Assembly: GCA_947568835.1 (NCBI GenBank)
Contig: OX387607.1
Location: 10,059,701-10,123,700, forward strand
From: Protonemura montana
Lineage: Eukaryota > Arthropoda > Insecta > Plecoptera > Nemouridae
Direction: 5' to 3'
Length of the DNA: 64,000 bases
Shown here: positions 1 to 12,592 of the stretch, one piece after another
Layout of the letters: each line of letters begins with the position of its first letter
How positions within the stretch are numbered: position 1 is the stretch's first letter
Translations under genes and position numbers: made by a program
Notes under the pieces: generated by a model
What the model saw: only the letters and a program-made list of their open reading frames with translations
What the model was told of the DNA's origin: nothing
Database searches by the model: none

Positions 1-311
1 AGTGTTTTTAAGTCGCTTTTTCCAGTTTATAAAAATGGGGGTTTGCACCTTTGTGTTGAGTATCACCCAAATTGAAATAAAACTTTCGGACTTTGTTAGA
101 CTTTAATTATTAAATATCCAACTGAAAATCGCTAGGGACTGTTCCAAATTCGTGTTTGGGCTAAGTTTAGGGAATGGGTCAAACCCTGAAAACACGATCC
201 TGGAAGGTGAGGGGCAAGGTAAGACAAGGAATTAGGTTGGATTAGAGTAGCCCATCAACCTGACGTTTCGCCCACAAATCGCCCCATTTTCCGTTCCAAT
301 CCTCTCTTGAA
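1..311. other. No gene recognised
   Basis: This is ordinary AT-rich sequence ending where the first 5S-headed SINE begins. I see no coding region, tandem repeat or RNA gene in it. Confidence 0.5.
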
Positions 312-429
312 CTACCGAACGGTTTGGCGTGTTGGAAACACCGGTTCTTGAGATATCACCGAAGTTAAGCAACACTGCGCTGAGTCAGGTATTGGATGGG
401 TGACCATCCATGGGTTGGAGGGATGAAAT
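312..429 (+). mobile_element. 5S rRNA-derived SINE, copy 1 (5' head only)
   Basis: This copy carries the complete 5' head of the SINE family and stops shortly after it. It starts CTACCGAACGGTTTGGCG and runs into a 5S rRNA-like stretch: ATCACCGAAGTTAAGCAAC (matching the 5S box A region), then a variable bridge, then ATTGGATGGGTGACC (matching the 5S box C region). These are the parts of a 5S gene that bind TFIIIA and drive RNA polymerase III, so the head plausibly supplied the promoter. After GGAGGGATGAAA, near 429, the sequence leaves the family consensus, so body and tail are missing. Other copies in the window confirm the junction. Any function now is unlikely. Confidence 0.85.
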
Positions 430-3400
430 CTGCCGCAAGAGCGTGTTAGCATCGCCATCGTGCTCGGCAGTGTGAGTGAGACAAGACTAAATTGCAAATA
501 ACGCCATCCATCGGAAGAGGTCCAAACTATTTTAGCTTTGAGCCGAGGGAATGCAGTGAAACTTAGCGGTCTCTCCGACCCTGCAGTTTTGACAGAAGCA
601 GCGTAACCCAGGATGAAATGTCTGTGCTTATACCACGCTAAATAGCGTAGCGGCGATTTTGGACCCCCGGCTAAAATCTAGCAAGAATCCACCAATTTTC
701 GGTGCAGCATGAGACACAATGCGCCGCGACGACAAAGTCTTGACATAATCCCACGTTTGTGCCCAGCGTGTACGACGTTGCAGGCACGATCGAAACAAGC
801 AGAGAGGTTCATAAAGAACCGATTATTAGCCAGCCTGCATCGTGGCCCTTACCAGCAGCCGGCTGTCCTCTGCAGACTTGCAGTCGCGCTCATGCCCCGG
901 CTAATCACATACTAACCACCGGACCACTAATCATATAGCCGACCGCGAGTTAATTAGTGGTTGCCATGGCAATTACAACCGTCTCCGTGTGGTGCTGAAA
1001 ACACGAATTGGTAAAATATGTGCGTTGCTTATGTAAGCGCTGTTTAAATAATGATGGGTACTTGCAGATTCGGAATTGGCGCTGCATTTCAGTTCCACAT
1101 AACCTTTGTGCAAATTTTGTGTCAACATCTTTTTATGCTTTTATTGTGGCTCCGATACACACATAAATCACCCATCCTGTCAATCGATGTTTCTGCTTCC
1201 AATTTTCTTAAGCCCTTGTTAAGTTACAAAAATATCTACGAAAACGTTGGGTACTATGAGGAGGTTAAAACATACTAAAAGTGTACAAAGTCGCTGGTTA
1301 CACCAATATATGTCTCAGCTATCTTTAAACATTACACCAAGAGGTACTCGGTCGACACCGGGCTAATTATCAACCATTGGCATGTCCTTTTAACGACGGT
1401 TGAGAAATTTCCAGTAAAACTGTGATCGCTGTAAATTATATTAAAAAAAAAACACGATATTTTTCATAGCAGCCAAATCTTGTGTCTATACTGTGACACC
1501 ATCAACTATCGATGTCATCAATGAATCGAAACCAACCCTACAAAACTACCTCCAGGAACCACATCTAGTGTTCCACCGTCTCCCGCCACCGACTTCAGCG
1601 CACCACCGCGTCGCCAGGCAGAAGCTTAGGTAGCCAGCGGGCGCGCGTTAATTACCCTAGCGGCCGGGCAGCCAGGTCATAGGGCTCGTGACCTGGCAGG
1701 ACCTGGCGACGGGTCACGAGCGAGACCTGCCTCCACCAGTCCACGACCGTTGCCAGAAACGCACGATTCCCGAGCCACAACGCTTTCCGATTTTCGGTGC
1801 CAGCGTCAAGTTGTAAATCGAATTTTCGACGACGATCTTTGTTGTTCATTTAGTGAGGTTTTTTTCCCCATTATTAATGCTTAAAAATAATGAATTTTTC
1901 TGTAGTAACCTTCGGAATTTATTAATGATTAGTCTTAGTTTAATTTAACAGTTTAAAATTGATAGATTCCTTGACTGGTACTGTTATTTGTAATTAAGTT
2001 TCGAGCATCTTTGTAAACGTGTTTAATTGACGACGAAGGAAACTGTCTAACTCGCTGAAAGTCCGAGGATGAGTACGAGGATGAGTGGACCTATGACCCT
2101 TCGGTCGGATTCTATTTGATTTGATTAATTCTCTCTAATTTGGCGTCTAGACGTCCCGTCACTGTCACCCCGAGCAAACACAATCCACAATGCTCACGGT
2201 GAAAACAATTACTAGCCAATCCCCTAAAAAAAGGAACTAATCAAACAAATAAGCGGGCAATATTTGCTCGTGTACTTATAGTCTACGGTAAATAGCGACG
2301 CGCCGTCGTTACCGTGTACCTGACCATGCTAGACTTGCCGAGACGAAAATACAAACAATGGCCGATCAAAAAAGGGTAAACTAATAAAACAAACAAAACA
2401 TTAATAAAAGAAACAATGTAAAAGTCATTAATAAAACCGCATCATAGCCAAAAGAGAGGTACACGTCAGAAAATTGTATTAGAGTCAGGCTAGAAAGGAT
2501 AGTATAGTGTATTCCAAAAACTCAGATGTATTGAATTATATCAATGGGTCTTTCCTTGTTCACCCATTTGTGAAAGTTAATATTTACCTCTGAAAATTAG
2601 TATATGTCAGAATTGACAGCTAATCTTTTCCATTGCATTGCACATTTCTGGTGGTAACCTGGCGGGTGAGGATAGGTATGCGAGTTGGCTACATGGTCAA
2701 AATAGACGTAGTCGAGAAGTCGAGATGGGTTAAAATGTTGACACCAAACAAGATAACCATGAATCAGACAAAAACCTTTCATAAAAACAATTTTAAATTC
2801 CAAAAATATATATATATTTAATCTGCATGAGTGTTTGGGATGAACCATAGAAAGAAAAAAATGTTCGGACCCGTCGCCTGCTTAGCTAGTAAATTACAGA
2901 ACACACTGGCTCGTGTATTTGTCTACGCATGTGCGCCAGTAGAAAAAAAATCTTGTTACTGCTGGAAATATCTTTATTTAATATTATTATGTCGCCGGCA
3001 GCGTAATTGTATTATGATATATTTATAATTGAGAAAAATCTACACTGCAAACTGGGAATTATCCTGTCACCAAAGATTACGACTGGAGCACGGTCAAACG
3101 AAGTTTCATCATTTTTCATTAGTTTCAGGAGTGTTTTTTTTTTCTTCCTTTCTATCTGTTTTATTATCAAGGTTTAATCAACAAATATGCGCTCGTTATT
3201 TTATTGCCGTCTTCTCGCGATTATCAAGCGTTTTTTCTTTTCTTTACGCTTCTCAAGTCAGATTCAACTTCATCGTCTGCATTACTCATCTGTAATTGGG
3301 ATTGCTGTTTCTTCGACCAGACCTGTACCTGGCCATCGACTTGAAAAGAACATCTTCCAAAGATTTCAACCCAGCAGAAGATCATAATTTCAGAGTCTAT

Positions 3401-4925
3401 AGGCCTGGCAAACATCTACAGACTTGCAAACGGTAAACATTCAGTTATTTTCTATGATAGATGATAGGCAGTTATCTAACTTTCGTGCAATCTCTGATTA
3501 CCTGAAGGTAATGTTGGATAAATTATGCATTATCATTAGAGTTTTGATTGATTATCATGCTCCAAGCAATACGAAAATAAATACCACAGAAAAATCCGCA
3601 ATATACATTCGCCTTTTTGGTTGAGCTATAATCAAATTGATCAAATTATTGATAATGAAATAAAGGATACGATAATTACGAACTAATTGATGCATTACAG
3701 CTTTGAAATCTGTAGGTCACCCATCATCGTTGATGCGGACAAGGGGTGTGTGATTTTTTTGATCTACAAAGCAAATAGCATGCTGCTCTCAACGCACATT
3801 AGCATAGACTAAATCAACATGAAAATGCAATCGCAAATTTCGATCACTACCATTAGCCCCGTAACTGCACTATTTTCTCCAAACATTTCGACCAGCATGA
3901 ATAAAATTTAGCACAACAAAAGACCACATTGTCTTGTCTGTAGAAATCCAGAAATTGGCATACAAACAAATTGATAGCATGTTTGTTTTTTGAAAGGTGC
4001 ATTCCATGCAAATTTTATCTCAAAGAGAAAAAAAAATCTATGTAAATGCAATAATCTGGATCTGATTCTATCTGGCGTAGGCATGCACTGCACAGCTGCG
4101 TGGACCATAGCTAGGTAAGATTATTGGCATCAGCTTTCTTTCAAAGAGAAGATAAACATCATCGCCTGGATAATACAGGCAGCACTGCACGGAAAACAAA
4201 CACAAGATGTCTAATGATTTCCTCACATATCATAGTTAAGCCTTGCCCGATTCAACTCCACCCCGATCGAGTGCATTGAAACAAAGGTCCCAACATGAGG
4301 CCGCATAACGAAGACAAAAAAAAATATATCGACACAGATCTAAAAGTGCATTGAAAAGGGGATTACGATTAAAGAAACTATCTTTCATGTCAAATCATTT
4401 TGTTAATTATAATAATCATCCATCCGGTTGTTACATTTATTACTTAACACTCTCGTGGCTCCATTAGGTAGCAGGGCTGTACAACATTTTCAAAGTTGCA
4501 CAACCTATTATTACTCAGGAGATAGCATCGTGGTGATTAGCAACAGTATGCGAGTTGAGGTAAGGGTGGACAAATCATGCCACAGTTAAAATCCATTTCA
4601 TTTCGAATTTTGTACTTCATTTATTTGCCGGTAACGCTGTTATTAGGTCGTGTGCTAATTTTCTACGTTAAAACAACCTTGTAACTTGAAATCAGCACTG
4701 ATTTTCATTCTGTCAAGGTTTTCATTTAAAATGATCCTTTGAGGATACAAAAACGTAGCTCCTTTCCTTAAATAGAGCATCAAAAAGCACCATCAAAGAT
4801 AACACCACTCTTATGGGGGCATTTACGCGAACAAAATAGGTGCTAATGGTTCTGAACTTTGCTACAGGAGCGCGCTAGCAGTACGATCATAAAAGTGAGA
4901 GAGAAAACCGTTTCACTAAATTGTA
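430..4925. other. Intergenic or intronic stretch, no gene recognised
   Basis: This is mostly AT-rich sequence. A GC-richer patch at about 1560-1800 contains a 65-codon minus-strand frame that opens with a true ATG at 1849 but has a weak start context and resembles no family I know. A short TA run lies near 2806-2818. I could support no exon, RNA gene or mobile element here. Confidence 0.45.
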
Positions 4926-5052
4926 GATATGTCTTTGTGCCATAAGGATGGAATATCTGTATAAGCTTTATCTGTGGTAGTCTTTTACCCTAAAGGTGCA
5001 GTATCTGTGTACGCTTTATCTGTAGTAGCCTCATAAGAATTGATTATCTCTG
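4926..5052. repeat. 49-bp minisatellite, locus I (about 2.5 units)
   Basis: The unit reads roughly GATGGAATATCTGTGTAAGC, then TTTATCTGTGGTAGTC, then TTTTACCCTAAAG. Two to three diverged copies follow one another. The same unit forms a longer array at 26,605-26,865, and 32 consecutive bases (4941-4972) are identical to 26,736-26,767. Sharing at two sites suggests an interspersed element with internal tandem units, or transfer of a minisatellite between sites. Confidence 0.7.
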
Positions 5053-6550
5053 TGAGAAAAATTTTGAAAATAGACTAGTATTAAAATGATTCTGCATGTA
5101 ATTCACATTTCTGATACCCCTGAGCAATGAACCAGCCATCCACACTTTTTGCCAAATCATTACGCTCGAATATATTTGTTTTAATTTTTTGGAGGTGTAC
5201 CGGATGTCGATGCAGGCCAGGCGGGCAAGTATGGGAGGACCCCGACGTGGTCCTGTGGCGTCGACTGGTGTGTGCGTGCATGTGTGTGTGTGTGTGTGTG
5301 GAGGCTGAGTGCGGGGACCGCGCACAACTAATAAGACGTTGAGAGATCTTGGTGCTGATATCACGAGACATGCGCCGTTGCTATCGGATGTGCCTGTCGA
5401 TCTGTAGGTACAGCGTGGCCGATTTAACTCCAACGCGAATGCTCCCTCAGATTACTTGCACATTACCGAGTGATTTTTATTGATTTGTTGGTTTGTTATT
5501 TTTTTGTATTACCCTGGTAATCAAATTAGGATGCAGCTTGGAGATATGATTTGATTTTGAGACATAAGAGCTTCGAAGATTGAGAACTTGATTCGAAGAC
5601 ATGGAATGTGGATGATTGTACAGTTGTGCTAGACTCTTGAAAAGTCTAGCTGGAAGTTCTAGTTAAGCCTACTCTAGCCTAATATAATCGCCAAGTCTAT
5701 GAATCAAATTTCATTCGGTTATACAACCCCTTTGTCCCCGATGGCAATCGTTGATTTTCAGTGAAAACATCTTTGATCGAGATAGTGTTGTATTAAATAA
5801 CCTCTGATTTAGCAAAAGAACTTTGACATTTCTTTAGGGCGCAAAAGAAAATACTAACAGGGAAAAACAAATCAGAAAATATCCAATCTCGTATGAATTG
5901 AAATCGAGACAAACCGACAAAATTTCACCATTATAAACTTTGTCACCTCTCGTCACGAATAGCTGCAATCAATGATCGCCTTCCCGGACGGTTTGTACAC
6001 CCCTGGTAATCAGAACGCAGCTATAAAACCACGGCGTCGTGATCGCGCCGAGAAACAGAAGCGATCGAGCCACAGCTTTCTTGACTCCTCTCTATACACA
6101 CTCGGCCCATGCCACTGTCCTATGGTATGCTAGTGTAATCAACATACAAGGGCAAAACAATATACCAGCACAAAAAAAAACAAAAAAAACAAGCCATACA
6201 TTATATATTATAAAAATAAAACCAATCTAGACACGGCAAAGCCAGTGGAAGTTTGTTTGATGTCGGAATTTCATTCACCGACTCTTGGTTTAGGGGTATT
6301 AACCCGTCGTTAGCTAATCACTCGTTTCTTTCACGCATTTTCATACCGCTTAGAGCATTAAAGAAACTGGAGGCTGATTAAAATCTTCATCAATAGCCAG
6401 AGCAGGTAGGCAAACGTCTTCGCCGAGTCGCCGCGGCTGAGATTGCGATCTGCGACAATCTTGGAGATGAGCAAAAACGACTAAGCGTTCGAATCTTTTG
6501 AGGTTTAAAACATGATGTGAAGAGATGAAAATTTGCTGATGAACTGGTTT
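5053..6550. other. No gene recognised; includes a TG microsatellite
   Basis: A TG-rich tract at 5268-5300 ends in a perfect (TG)10 at 5281-5300. It explains the long minus-strand frame over 5044-5433, which is rich in Thr-His repeats and is not a credible gene. An A-rich stretch lies at about 6169-6200. Nothing else was recognised. Confidence 0.5.
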
Positions 6551-6929
6551 GATTGACTTGATTGATGTGTTGACTGTTGAACGACGCACTGTTTCGACAA
6601 CGGACGGTGTGGTACTGGTCCGATGGCAGCGGTGAATGAGTAGGTGATGACAATGGTGATGAACCTAACCTAAACTAGCAGCGATGTGAAACCCGGTGCC
6701 AACACGCAGCCTATTCCAGTCGAAGAGTATCAATGGGACCACAGGCTTAACGTCCCTTCAGAAGGACGGTACAGCTCAAACAACAGGACTAATCCTTGCA
6801 ACCAATTGTTCAACAGAAATTATCCTGAGCTTAGAGGTCACTCGTCTAATATTTGACTCAGCGCAGAGTTGCTTTACATCGGTGATCGCACGAGATTCGG
6901 TGTTTTTAACACGCCAAACCGTTCGGTAG
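6551..6929 (-). mobile_element. 5S rRNA-derived SINE, copy 2 (near full length)
   Basis: Read on the minus strand, the element begins at 6929 with CTACCGAACGGTTTGGCGTG, passes through a diverged 5S-like head (the GATGTAAAGCAAC and CTGCGCTGAGTCA parts), then the body motif CCGTCCTTCTGAAGGGACGT. It then reads GGTGCCAACACGCAG-like and ATC-rich segments and reaches the tail AACAGTGCGTCGTTCAAC and a run of GATT/AATC units. The box C part of the head is degraded. At about 379 bp it is one of the most complete copies. No convincing target-site duplication was seen. Confidence 0.85.
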
Positions 6930-7738
6930 AGGCGAGGAAAATCACAAACGTAAGCTCCAAGCTGCCAAAATGTTATTGTGCTAATCAAAGCACCCAATTC
7001 GTAATTTTATAGCCAAAGAGACCTCCAAGAGTCGTTACAGCCCATAATCGTAATTCCTTTTTCCCAAATAGCAGACGAAATACGTTCAAGATTTTGGAAG
7101 CACAGTAAGAAAGACTGAAATAATGGAAGCATGGCCATAAGCGGAAAATCTCTTTCGGTGCTAAAGAAAATGAAGCATGCGCTATTTGGAAAGCCGTGGA
7201 AAACTCCTAGTGAATGCCGCTAAGTTCTTGCCTAGCTTGGCCGACTATCGCCGCCACATTGAAGGCTCGGCGGTAATGAGGTAAGGCGCACAATGGCGAG
7301 TGATTTGTTAAGTCTTGTTAAAATTGAATCCAGCTCCAACGAGAGTAATTAATCGTGAGAAAAACTAGAATTAATAAAATACATATTAATAAATCAATTC
7401 ACTTTTGTTGCTTGGTATACTTTCGATTAATTCAAACCCATACGACCAGGCAGCGAGTAAATAGAATTAAAAAAGTGTGCACACCTTCTTTGAGTGATTT
7501 CTTTCTGTATCGTGGATAAAAGAAGTAACACAGAACATTATTCATCTAGCCATGCACAAAATACAGCAACTTTGTTAATGTACATAAAATATTGTACGGG
7601 CTTCATTTTTAGCGCTGTAAACTACAAAAACTAATTTAATTTTGATTAGATTTCGTTGCGGCCATTGTCTTCGTCAAGCAGAATTGCGAAAAACTGTTAT
7701 AACCATTTGTAATAATAATTTCCATTAATCATCAATAC
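6930..7738. other. No gene recognised
   Basis: This is an AT-rich spacer between two SINE copies. I see no open frame of note, tandem repeat or RNA gene. Confidence 0.5.
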
Positions 7739-8147
7739 GAACTGGTCGGCATCTCCGTAGTTAAGCAACACTGCGCTGAGTCAGTTATTGGATTTTATTG
7801 GATGGGTAACCATCATATACATGGACAATTCTGTTCGGGAAAAAAGTTAGGGGTTGAAGGCTAGAAATGTAACTTTATTTACCTTGCTTATCAACTTCTC
7901 GACAGCATGGATATGAGGAGGAATCCTGTTTTTCGCGTTAGACAGTTTTTCGGAAGGGACGTTAAGCCAGTGGTCCTGTTAGTGCTTTTCGACAGGAGTA
8001 GGTTACGTGTCGGCTCCGGGTTTCCATCCTCCCTTAAAGTCTAGGTTAATTTCATCATTATCCTCGTCATCACCTACACATTCACCAGTACCACAGGGCC
8101 CACTGTCAAAACAGTGCGTCGTTAAACCCCATTAATCAATCAATAAC
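7739..8147 (+). mobile_element. 5S rRNA-derived SINE, copy 3 (near full length with intact tail)
   Basis: The head lacks the first 40 or so bases but keeps GTAGTTAAGCAACACTGCG and a box C-like GGATGGGTAACC, with a small duplication of the TTGGAT segment just before it. The body shows CTTGCTTATCAACTTCTCG, then TTTTTCGGAAGGGACGTTAA, the pyrimidine and ATC-rich stretch, and the best-preserved 3' end in the window: AACAGTGCGTCGTTAAACCC then CATTAATCAATCAATAA. A 7-bp CATCAAT on the left (7730-7736) and again just after the tail may be a target-site duplication, but it is short and AT-rich. Confidence 0.85.
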
Positions 8148-9613
8148 CATCAATCGATTCACACGGCCAGAAAATAACAAGAAACAAGAAAAATGTCGAA
8201 ATATTTTCCCATCACTGCGACCGAAACGCTGTACGGCGTACATGCAGCATGATTGTTCTGTCCCTATACAGCTGGCAAACGCATTGGCCGTCTTTCGAAA
8301 CAAGTCGTGATTGTCACTCAGCAGTGAGAAGCGGCCCGACATTGGGACATTAGAACCCTATCAGCCTCCTAGAATCATCGTTGACGTTTCGTGATGCACA
8401 GAAGTTTACCGGCAGCGTCAACAGAGTGTAAGAACAGCTGAGACCTTTGGCTGAGACTCCAGCAAGACAGATCAGCTGACCGCCTTATCATCCTCCGCGA
8501 TCCTCCGATCAACCAGTCACGTTTTCATGACAACCCATGAGGTTGTTACAGCTAGTCTCTTCGTACAGGGACGTCCGCTAGAATGTTACTGATATTTGAA
8601 TAACATTAATCAAATTAAGTGTTACATGGAATCATCGGTTGGGCTGAAGGATTGTTGAAAGAGTTTAGATTTTTTTCCGCTGGTTTCAAGATGATGGGAC
8701 TGCGATAGAGATAAAGATCATGGCTTTTCGATGATTGGTTTGTCGGGATTTGCCAACGGATTTTCTGATAAGAGTCAAAAGGTAGCGACGACGTTTCAAA
8801 AGTTTTCAAACAACTGAAATGATTTCGTTCGAGCTAAGATTGATGTGTAACAAAAGGTTAAATTCGATTGGTCGTTACACCCGGCATCAAAAATAGCGCC
8901 CATTGCACACGATCAGTCTAAACGAAAACGAAAGAAATGGGTCAGAACGTGATCAACATTCACACATAAGTTCAATGCGAAATAAATTCAACCTTGTTTG
9001 TCCCGCAAACAGAATGAAAAAAAAAAACGAGTGTTTATATTGATATCTATCTATAGCGATTTAATAATAGGGTTCACTATAAAAAAATCGAAAATACAAT
9101 CACCTCCCATAATCGGCACAAAACACCCAAACTCACTCCACCTCTGTGCGTGCAACAAAACGTACGTAGGATGGCTCGTACAAAGTGGAAGCCCAACACC
9201 GCCGAGTATAGGAGTAGGCCGGCGCAAGTCTGTCAGCAGAAAGGTCAGGAGGTTACGTTCGGAACTGTCGACGCGCCCATAACGAAAATTGTTTGTGAGG
9301 ATAAATCCTTCGTCTTTGCCCTGTCAATTCAATTTGTTAGGTCGAGGCAACTACCAAATCTCCCCACCTCCTGTGAGAGATATATATACGGGTTGTGGTG
9401 CGTCTAATACAAGAACATTGGTCCACCCACACTGTGGCAGAACTCAACACCCGATGCCCGTGCACCAGAAGGCATTGGTAGTAAACATATATTGAAATTG
9501 TATGCCCCCCCCCCCCCCTCTCCACCACCAGGAAGATGTGTTCATGAAATGACCAAAACTGGTAATATTTTGAAGCGTGGCCTAAAAATATGCTGGTCGA
9601 TAATTTCATTAGC
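8148..9613. other. No gene recognised; includes a C14 run
   Basis: The sequence is AT-rich. A homopolymer of 14 C lies at 9505-9518, followed by a CT/CCA-rich segment. Overlapping short frames at 9000-9500 show no recognisable domain. Confidence 0.5.
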
Positions 9614-9791
9614 TCGGAAGGGACGTTAAGCTTGTGGTTCTCTTGGTGCCAGCACCGGGTTTTCCCTTCTCAACTCTAAGCTATTTTAGGTTCATCCTCA
9701 TCATCATCCACTCATTCACCCACCAAATTAGACTATTACCACATAGCCCGGTGACAAATCAGTGTGTAATTAAAACCCACTAATCAATAAA
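9614..9791 (+). mobile_element. 5S rRNA-derived SINE, copy 4 (3' half)
   Basis: The copy begins within the body at TCGGAAGGGACGTTAAGC, continues through GGTGCCAGCACCGGGTTTTC and the TCATCCTCATCATCATCC segment, and ends with a diverged tail (CAGTGTGTAATTAAAACCC then CACTAATCAATAA). The 5S head and first half of the body are absent. That is the pattern expected from incomplete reverse transcription that starts at the 3' end. Confidence 0.8.
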
Positions 9792-10790
9792 CTATACAAA
9801 AATATCCCATCCTTTTTTTTTATAAATAACATGCACTTCAACATTAGGTGACAGTATAAAATGGAAAAATCCGTGCAAATTGTAAATCCATTTACGTGCT
9901 TCCAACGAGGTAAACTGGATATTTGGCTACTTCCAAATATAACGAAAGCGAGATTTTTCGCTAAGCCAATCTGACATCCAGGACATTTGGTCTTAAATCC
10001 TATTGCCAACACCTCGAGACTAAAGCATCAAATCGCCCTCGCTAAAAAGTGAACTCCCAAAAACAGAAACATGAACTATAAGAACGAAATCTTCGACGGC
10101 GATCAACGTCTGCTCAGGACGCAGCCACATTGAATTAGACGTGAGAGTGTACACCCGTACATCTGGCCGTGTATAAACCTCTTGTTTAGTTTCATTGAAA
10201 AGGGTATGGGTGAAAAAATGTTGTTAATGGTGAAACACATGTCATACTCCTACGCAGACACGTGTAATAGAAAACAGGGTAATAATTGCTTTATCCCTCA
10301 TCTGGTGTCAGGCTCGGTAGAGTGGCCTACGCCTTGCTAGACACTGGATGGGCGCACATTCTCAGGTAATGATCATTGAATATTGCTTTGACGATAGTTT
10401 ACCGATTGGCAGTGTTTTTATCATCGTAGTTATACCGCAAGCAGGACGATTTTTATGATTACTATAACATAACAAAGATCTTAGCAAATGGACTGAAAGC
10501 AAATTCTTAGAAACTATTTATAAAATATCGCAAGAGAAAAAAAATTTTAAATGTAGCAACTTATCTGATGGCGGAATTAAAATAATTGAAAATATGGTAC
10601 AAACTTAAAAAAAAAAAAATACAAGCTATGAATGCTTTTTTAACCCACGTCTCTTTTTGCAAGAAATATTAACCGTGAAACATAACAAAAAAATCGGGAA
10701 ATAGTTAGTTTTTACTTGGTATTCAAAATCCAATTTAAAAAAAATTTGTATGCTAGACAAAGAAGAAATTCGTCTCAAAATCGTTTTATT
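9792..10790. other. No gene recognised
   Basis: This AT-rich spacer has several poly-A runs of 8-12 bases. The 80-codon minus-strand frame at 9770-10012 overlaps the SINE tail and has no recognisable domain. Confidence 0.5.
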
Positions 10791-11020
10791 ATTGGGTTTA
10801 TAGGAACCGTAAACCTATCTTCGTGAATAATGGCCGTCAAATGAATACTTTACCGACAAAAATGGAGGATGTTTCTAGGTGGAGTCACCGTCGTTTCGAG
10901 CGTTAGACATTGAATTTCGTTAATTCTCGCAGATTACTCGTATTTGAGATTGGTTTACGCTCATTAAAGACTAATATACATGCAGATAATTCTTTTAAAA
11001 TTTGAGGTCTTTTGTTACCA
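10791..11020 (-). mobile_element. MITE family copy G (partial)
   Basis: The left end ATTGGGTTTATAGG matches the outer end of the long inverted repeat seen in copies A, D and E. A small deletion follows, then the family's conserved stretch: GGCCGTCAAATGAATACTTT, ACCGACAAAAATGGAGGATG, GGTGGAGTCACCGTCGTTTC and the CGCAGATTACTCG segment. The far half is largely missing, with only a possible GTTACCACG remnant near 11,012. Strand follows the convention that copy A is plus. A SINE copy lies 30 bp to the right. Confidence 0.75.
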
Positions 11021-11050
11021 CGGATACATCATGGCCTAGCATAGGAGGTG

Positions 11051-11428
11051 TAATTGATTGATTTGTGATGTTTAACGACGCACTGTTTTGACATCTGGCC
11101 ATGCGGCACTGGTCAAATGGCGTCGGTGAATGAGAGGATGATGAGGATGAGGATGATGATGAACCTAACATAGCCTAGAAGGGAGGAGGGTAAACCCGGT
11201 GCCGGCACGTAGCCTACTCCTGACGGAGAGCACCAAGGGGACCACCGAATTAACGTCCCTTCCGAAGGACGGTACAACGCGAAACAGGATTCCTTCACAA
11301 ATCCATGCTGTCGAGAGATTGATAAGCAAGTCGAATGAAGTTGCTCTACTAACTTTCATCCCTCCAGACCATGGATGGTCACCCATCCAATACCTGACTC
11401 AGTGCAGTGTTGCTTAACTTCGGTGATC
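11051..11428 (-). mobile_element. 5S rRNA-derived SINE, copy 5 (long, lacks the first ~35 bp)
   Basis: On the minus strand the head starts at GATCACCGAAGTTAAGCAAC and keeps box C as TTGGATGGGTGACCATCC. It continues through TTGCTTATCAATCTCTCGAC, the hairpin-forming CCGTCCTTCGGAAGGGACGT, GGTGCCGGCACCGGGTTTAC-like sequence and a run of CATCATCATCCTCATC. The tail is CAAAACAGTGCGTCGTTAAA followed by CATCACAAATCAATCAATTA. This is the best copy for reading the body consensus. It lies beside MITE copy G. Confidence 0.9.
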
Positions 11429-12592
11429 GCCTGACAGAGCTTCTAGTATCTGCTGTCTTTTGTTACCGCGGGTATGCATAAGTTATTGCCAGTGCCGAGA
11501 GTAATGCTAGTGAAGTTGTGGTTTCTCATAAAGAATAACAAAGAATTGGCATACCTTGTTTATCATCAACAATATACCAACTAATTTCCACAATAATCAA
11601 CCTGACCTAAATCTCTCCAATTTCGCACACAGTTTCATCATTTCTGCGGCTATCGTCCCATGTAACATTTTGGCACACGATTTCGAAATCTAGTCCTCCT
11701 CATCAGCGCTGCTATCCCGCAATGGAAATCTGATTATCAACCGAGATCCACGGCATTTCAATTTCGAATCGAAATTTGTTTTTCGTAATCCGCTAATCTA
11801 ATCCGACCGCGGGTAGGTTATAACGATAACACGGTGTTTTGTTTGTGGTGACCGCAAGCTCGGATTTGTCCGACCACCGAAGTACCAGGTCTGCTCTTTC
11901 GGCAGCTTTCGGACGAAGCCCAGCCGTGTTTCAAGCCCGCAGTGCGGTCAACCGGCCGCTGTCTTTACCAGCATTACAATAAACATGATTTGATTTCGTT
12001 CCCGATAAGAAAAAAAAAAAACTCTCCGCTCAGACGCAAAAGCTGGTAGGTATTGTAAAGAGGTACATGAGAAATGATGGTGATTTGACAAAAAAAAAAT
12101 ATCCCACGAAATAGCCACGAAATACCTCAATTTTTCATTTTTAAATTGTATTTTTCGTTTCACAGAAAAGCGAGACGGGGTTTTCTTTAGCTGTCAGTTA
12201 TAATTCAAAAAAGCTTGTCGGCTAGAATTTTGCACGACCATAAATAACGAAGTACGACCGTATAGGCGGGTGATTCTTCGTCGGAAATACACCTACGGGA
12301 CGCCTCCGTAATCATAATTTCAATTAACAATTCATGAAGTCTAGGCGCATTGTTCATTAGCTTTCTTAATTTATTGTCTCATAGAAAAGAAAAGGTGCTC
12401 GCGCAATAGATTTCCCCTGTAAAGCTTGATAAGCAAGCACACCCTGAATATAAGTCTGCGCCTTTGTTATTTACAAGCTCGACGATCAGCTACTGGAGTT
12501 TACAGAGTTGCAAGCCGAGATTGAAACAATAATTATTGTTATTTACGGTTCTCTCCGTTCTCCGTTTGTCCTCGTCGTGGTTTTAGCATAGA
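11429..12592. other. No gene recognised
   Basis: This is an AT-rich spacer. The first 17 bases belong to a 19-base string (11,427-11,445) that recurs exactly at 31,796-31,814. Poly-A runs lie near 12,008 and 12,089. No exon, RNA gene or further mobile element was supported. Confidence 0.5.

Noticed and set aside
1652-1849. 65-codon minus-strand frame in a GC-rich patch
   Set aside because: It has a true ATG but a weak start context and no similarity that I recognise.
5044-5433. 129-codon minus-strand frame
   Set aside because: Its middle is the TG microsatellite read as Thr-His repeats; it shows no domain and its ends overlap the 49-bp minisatellite.
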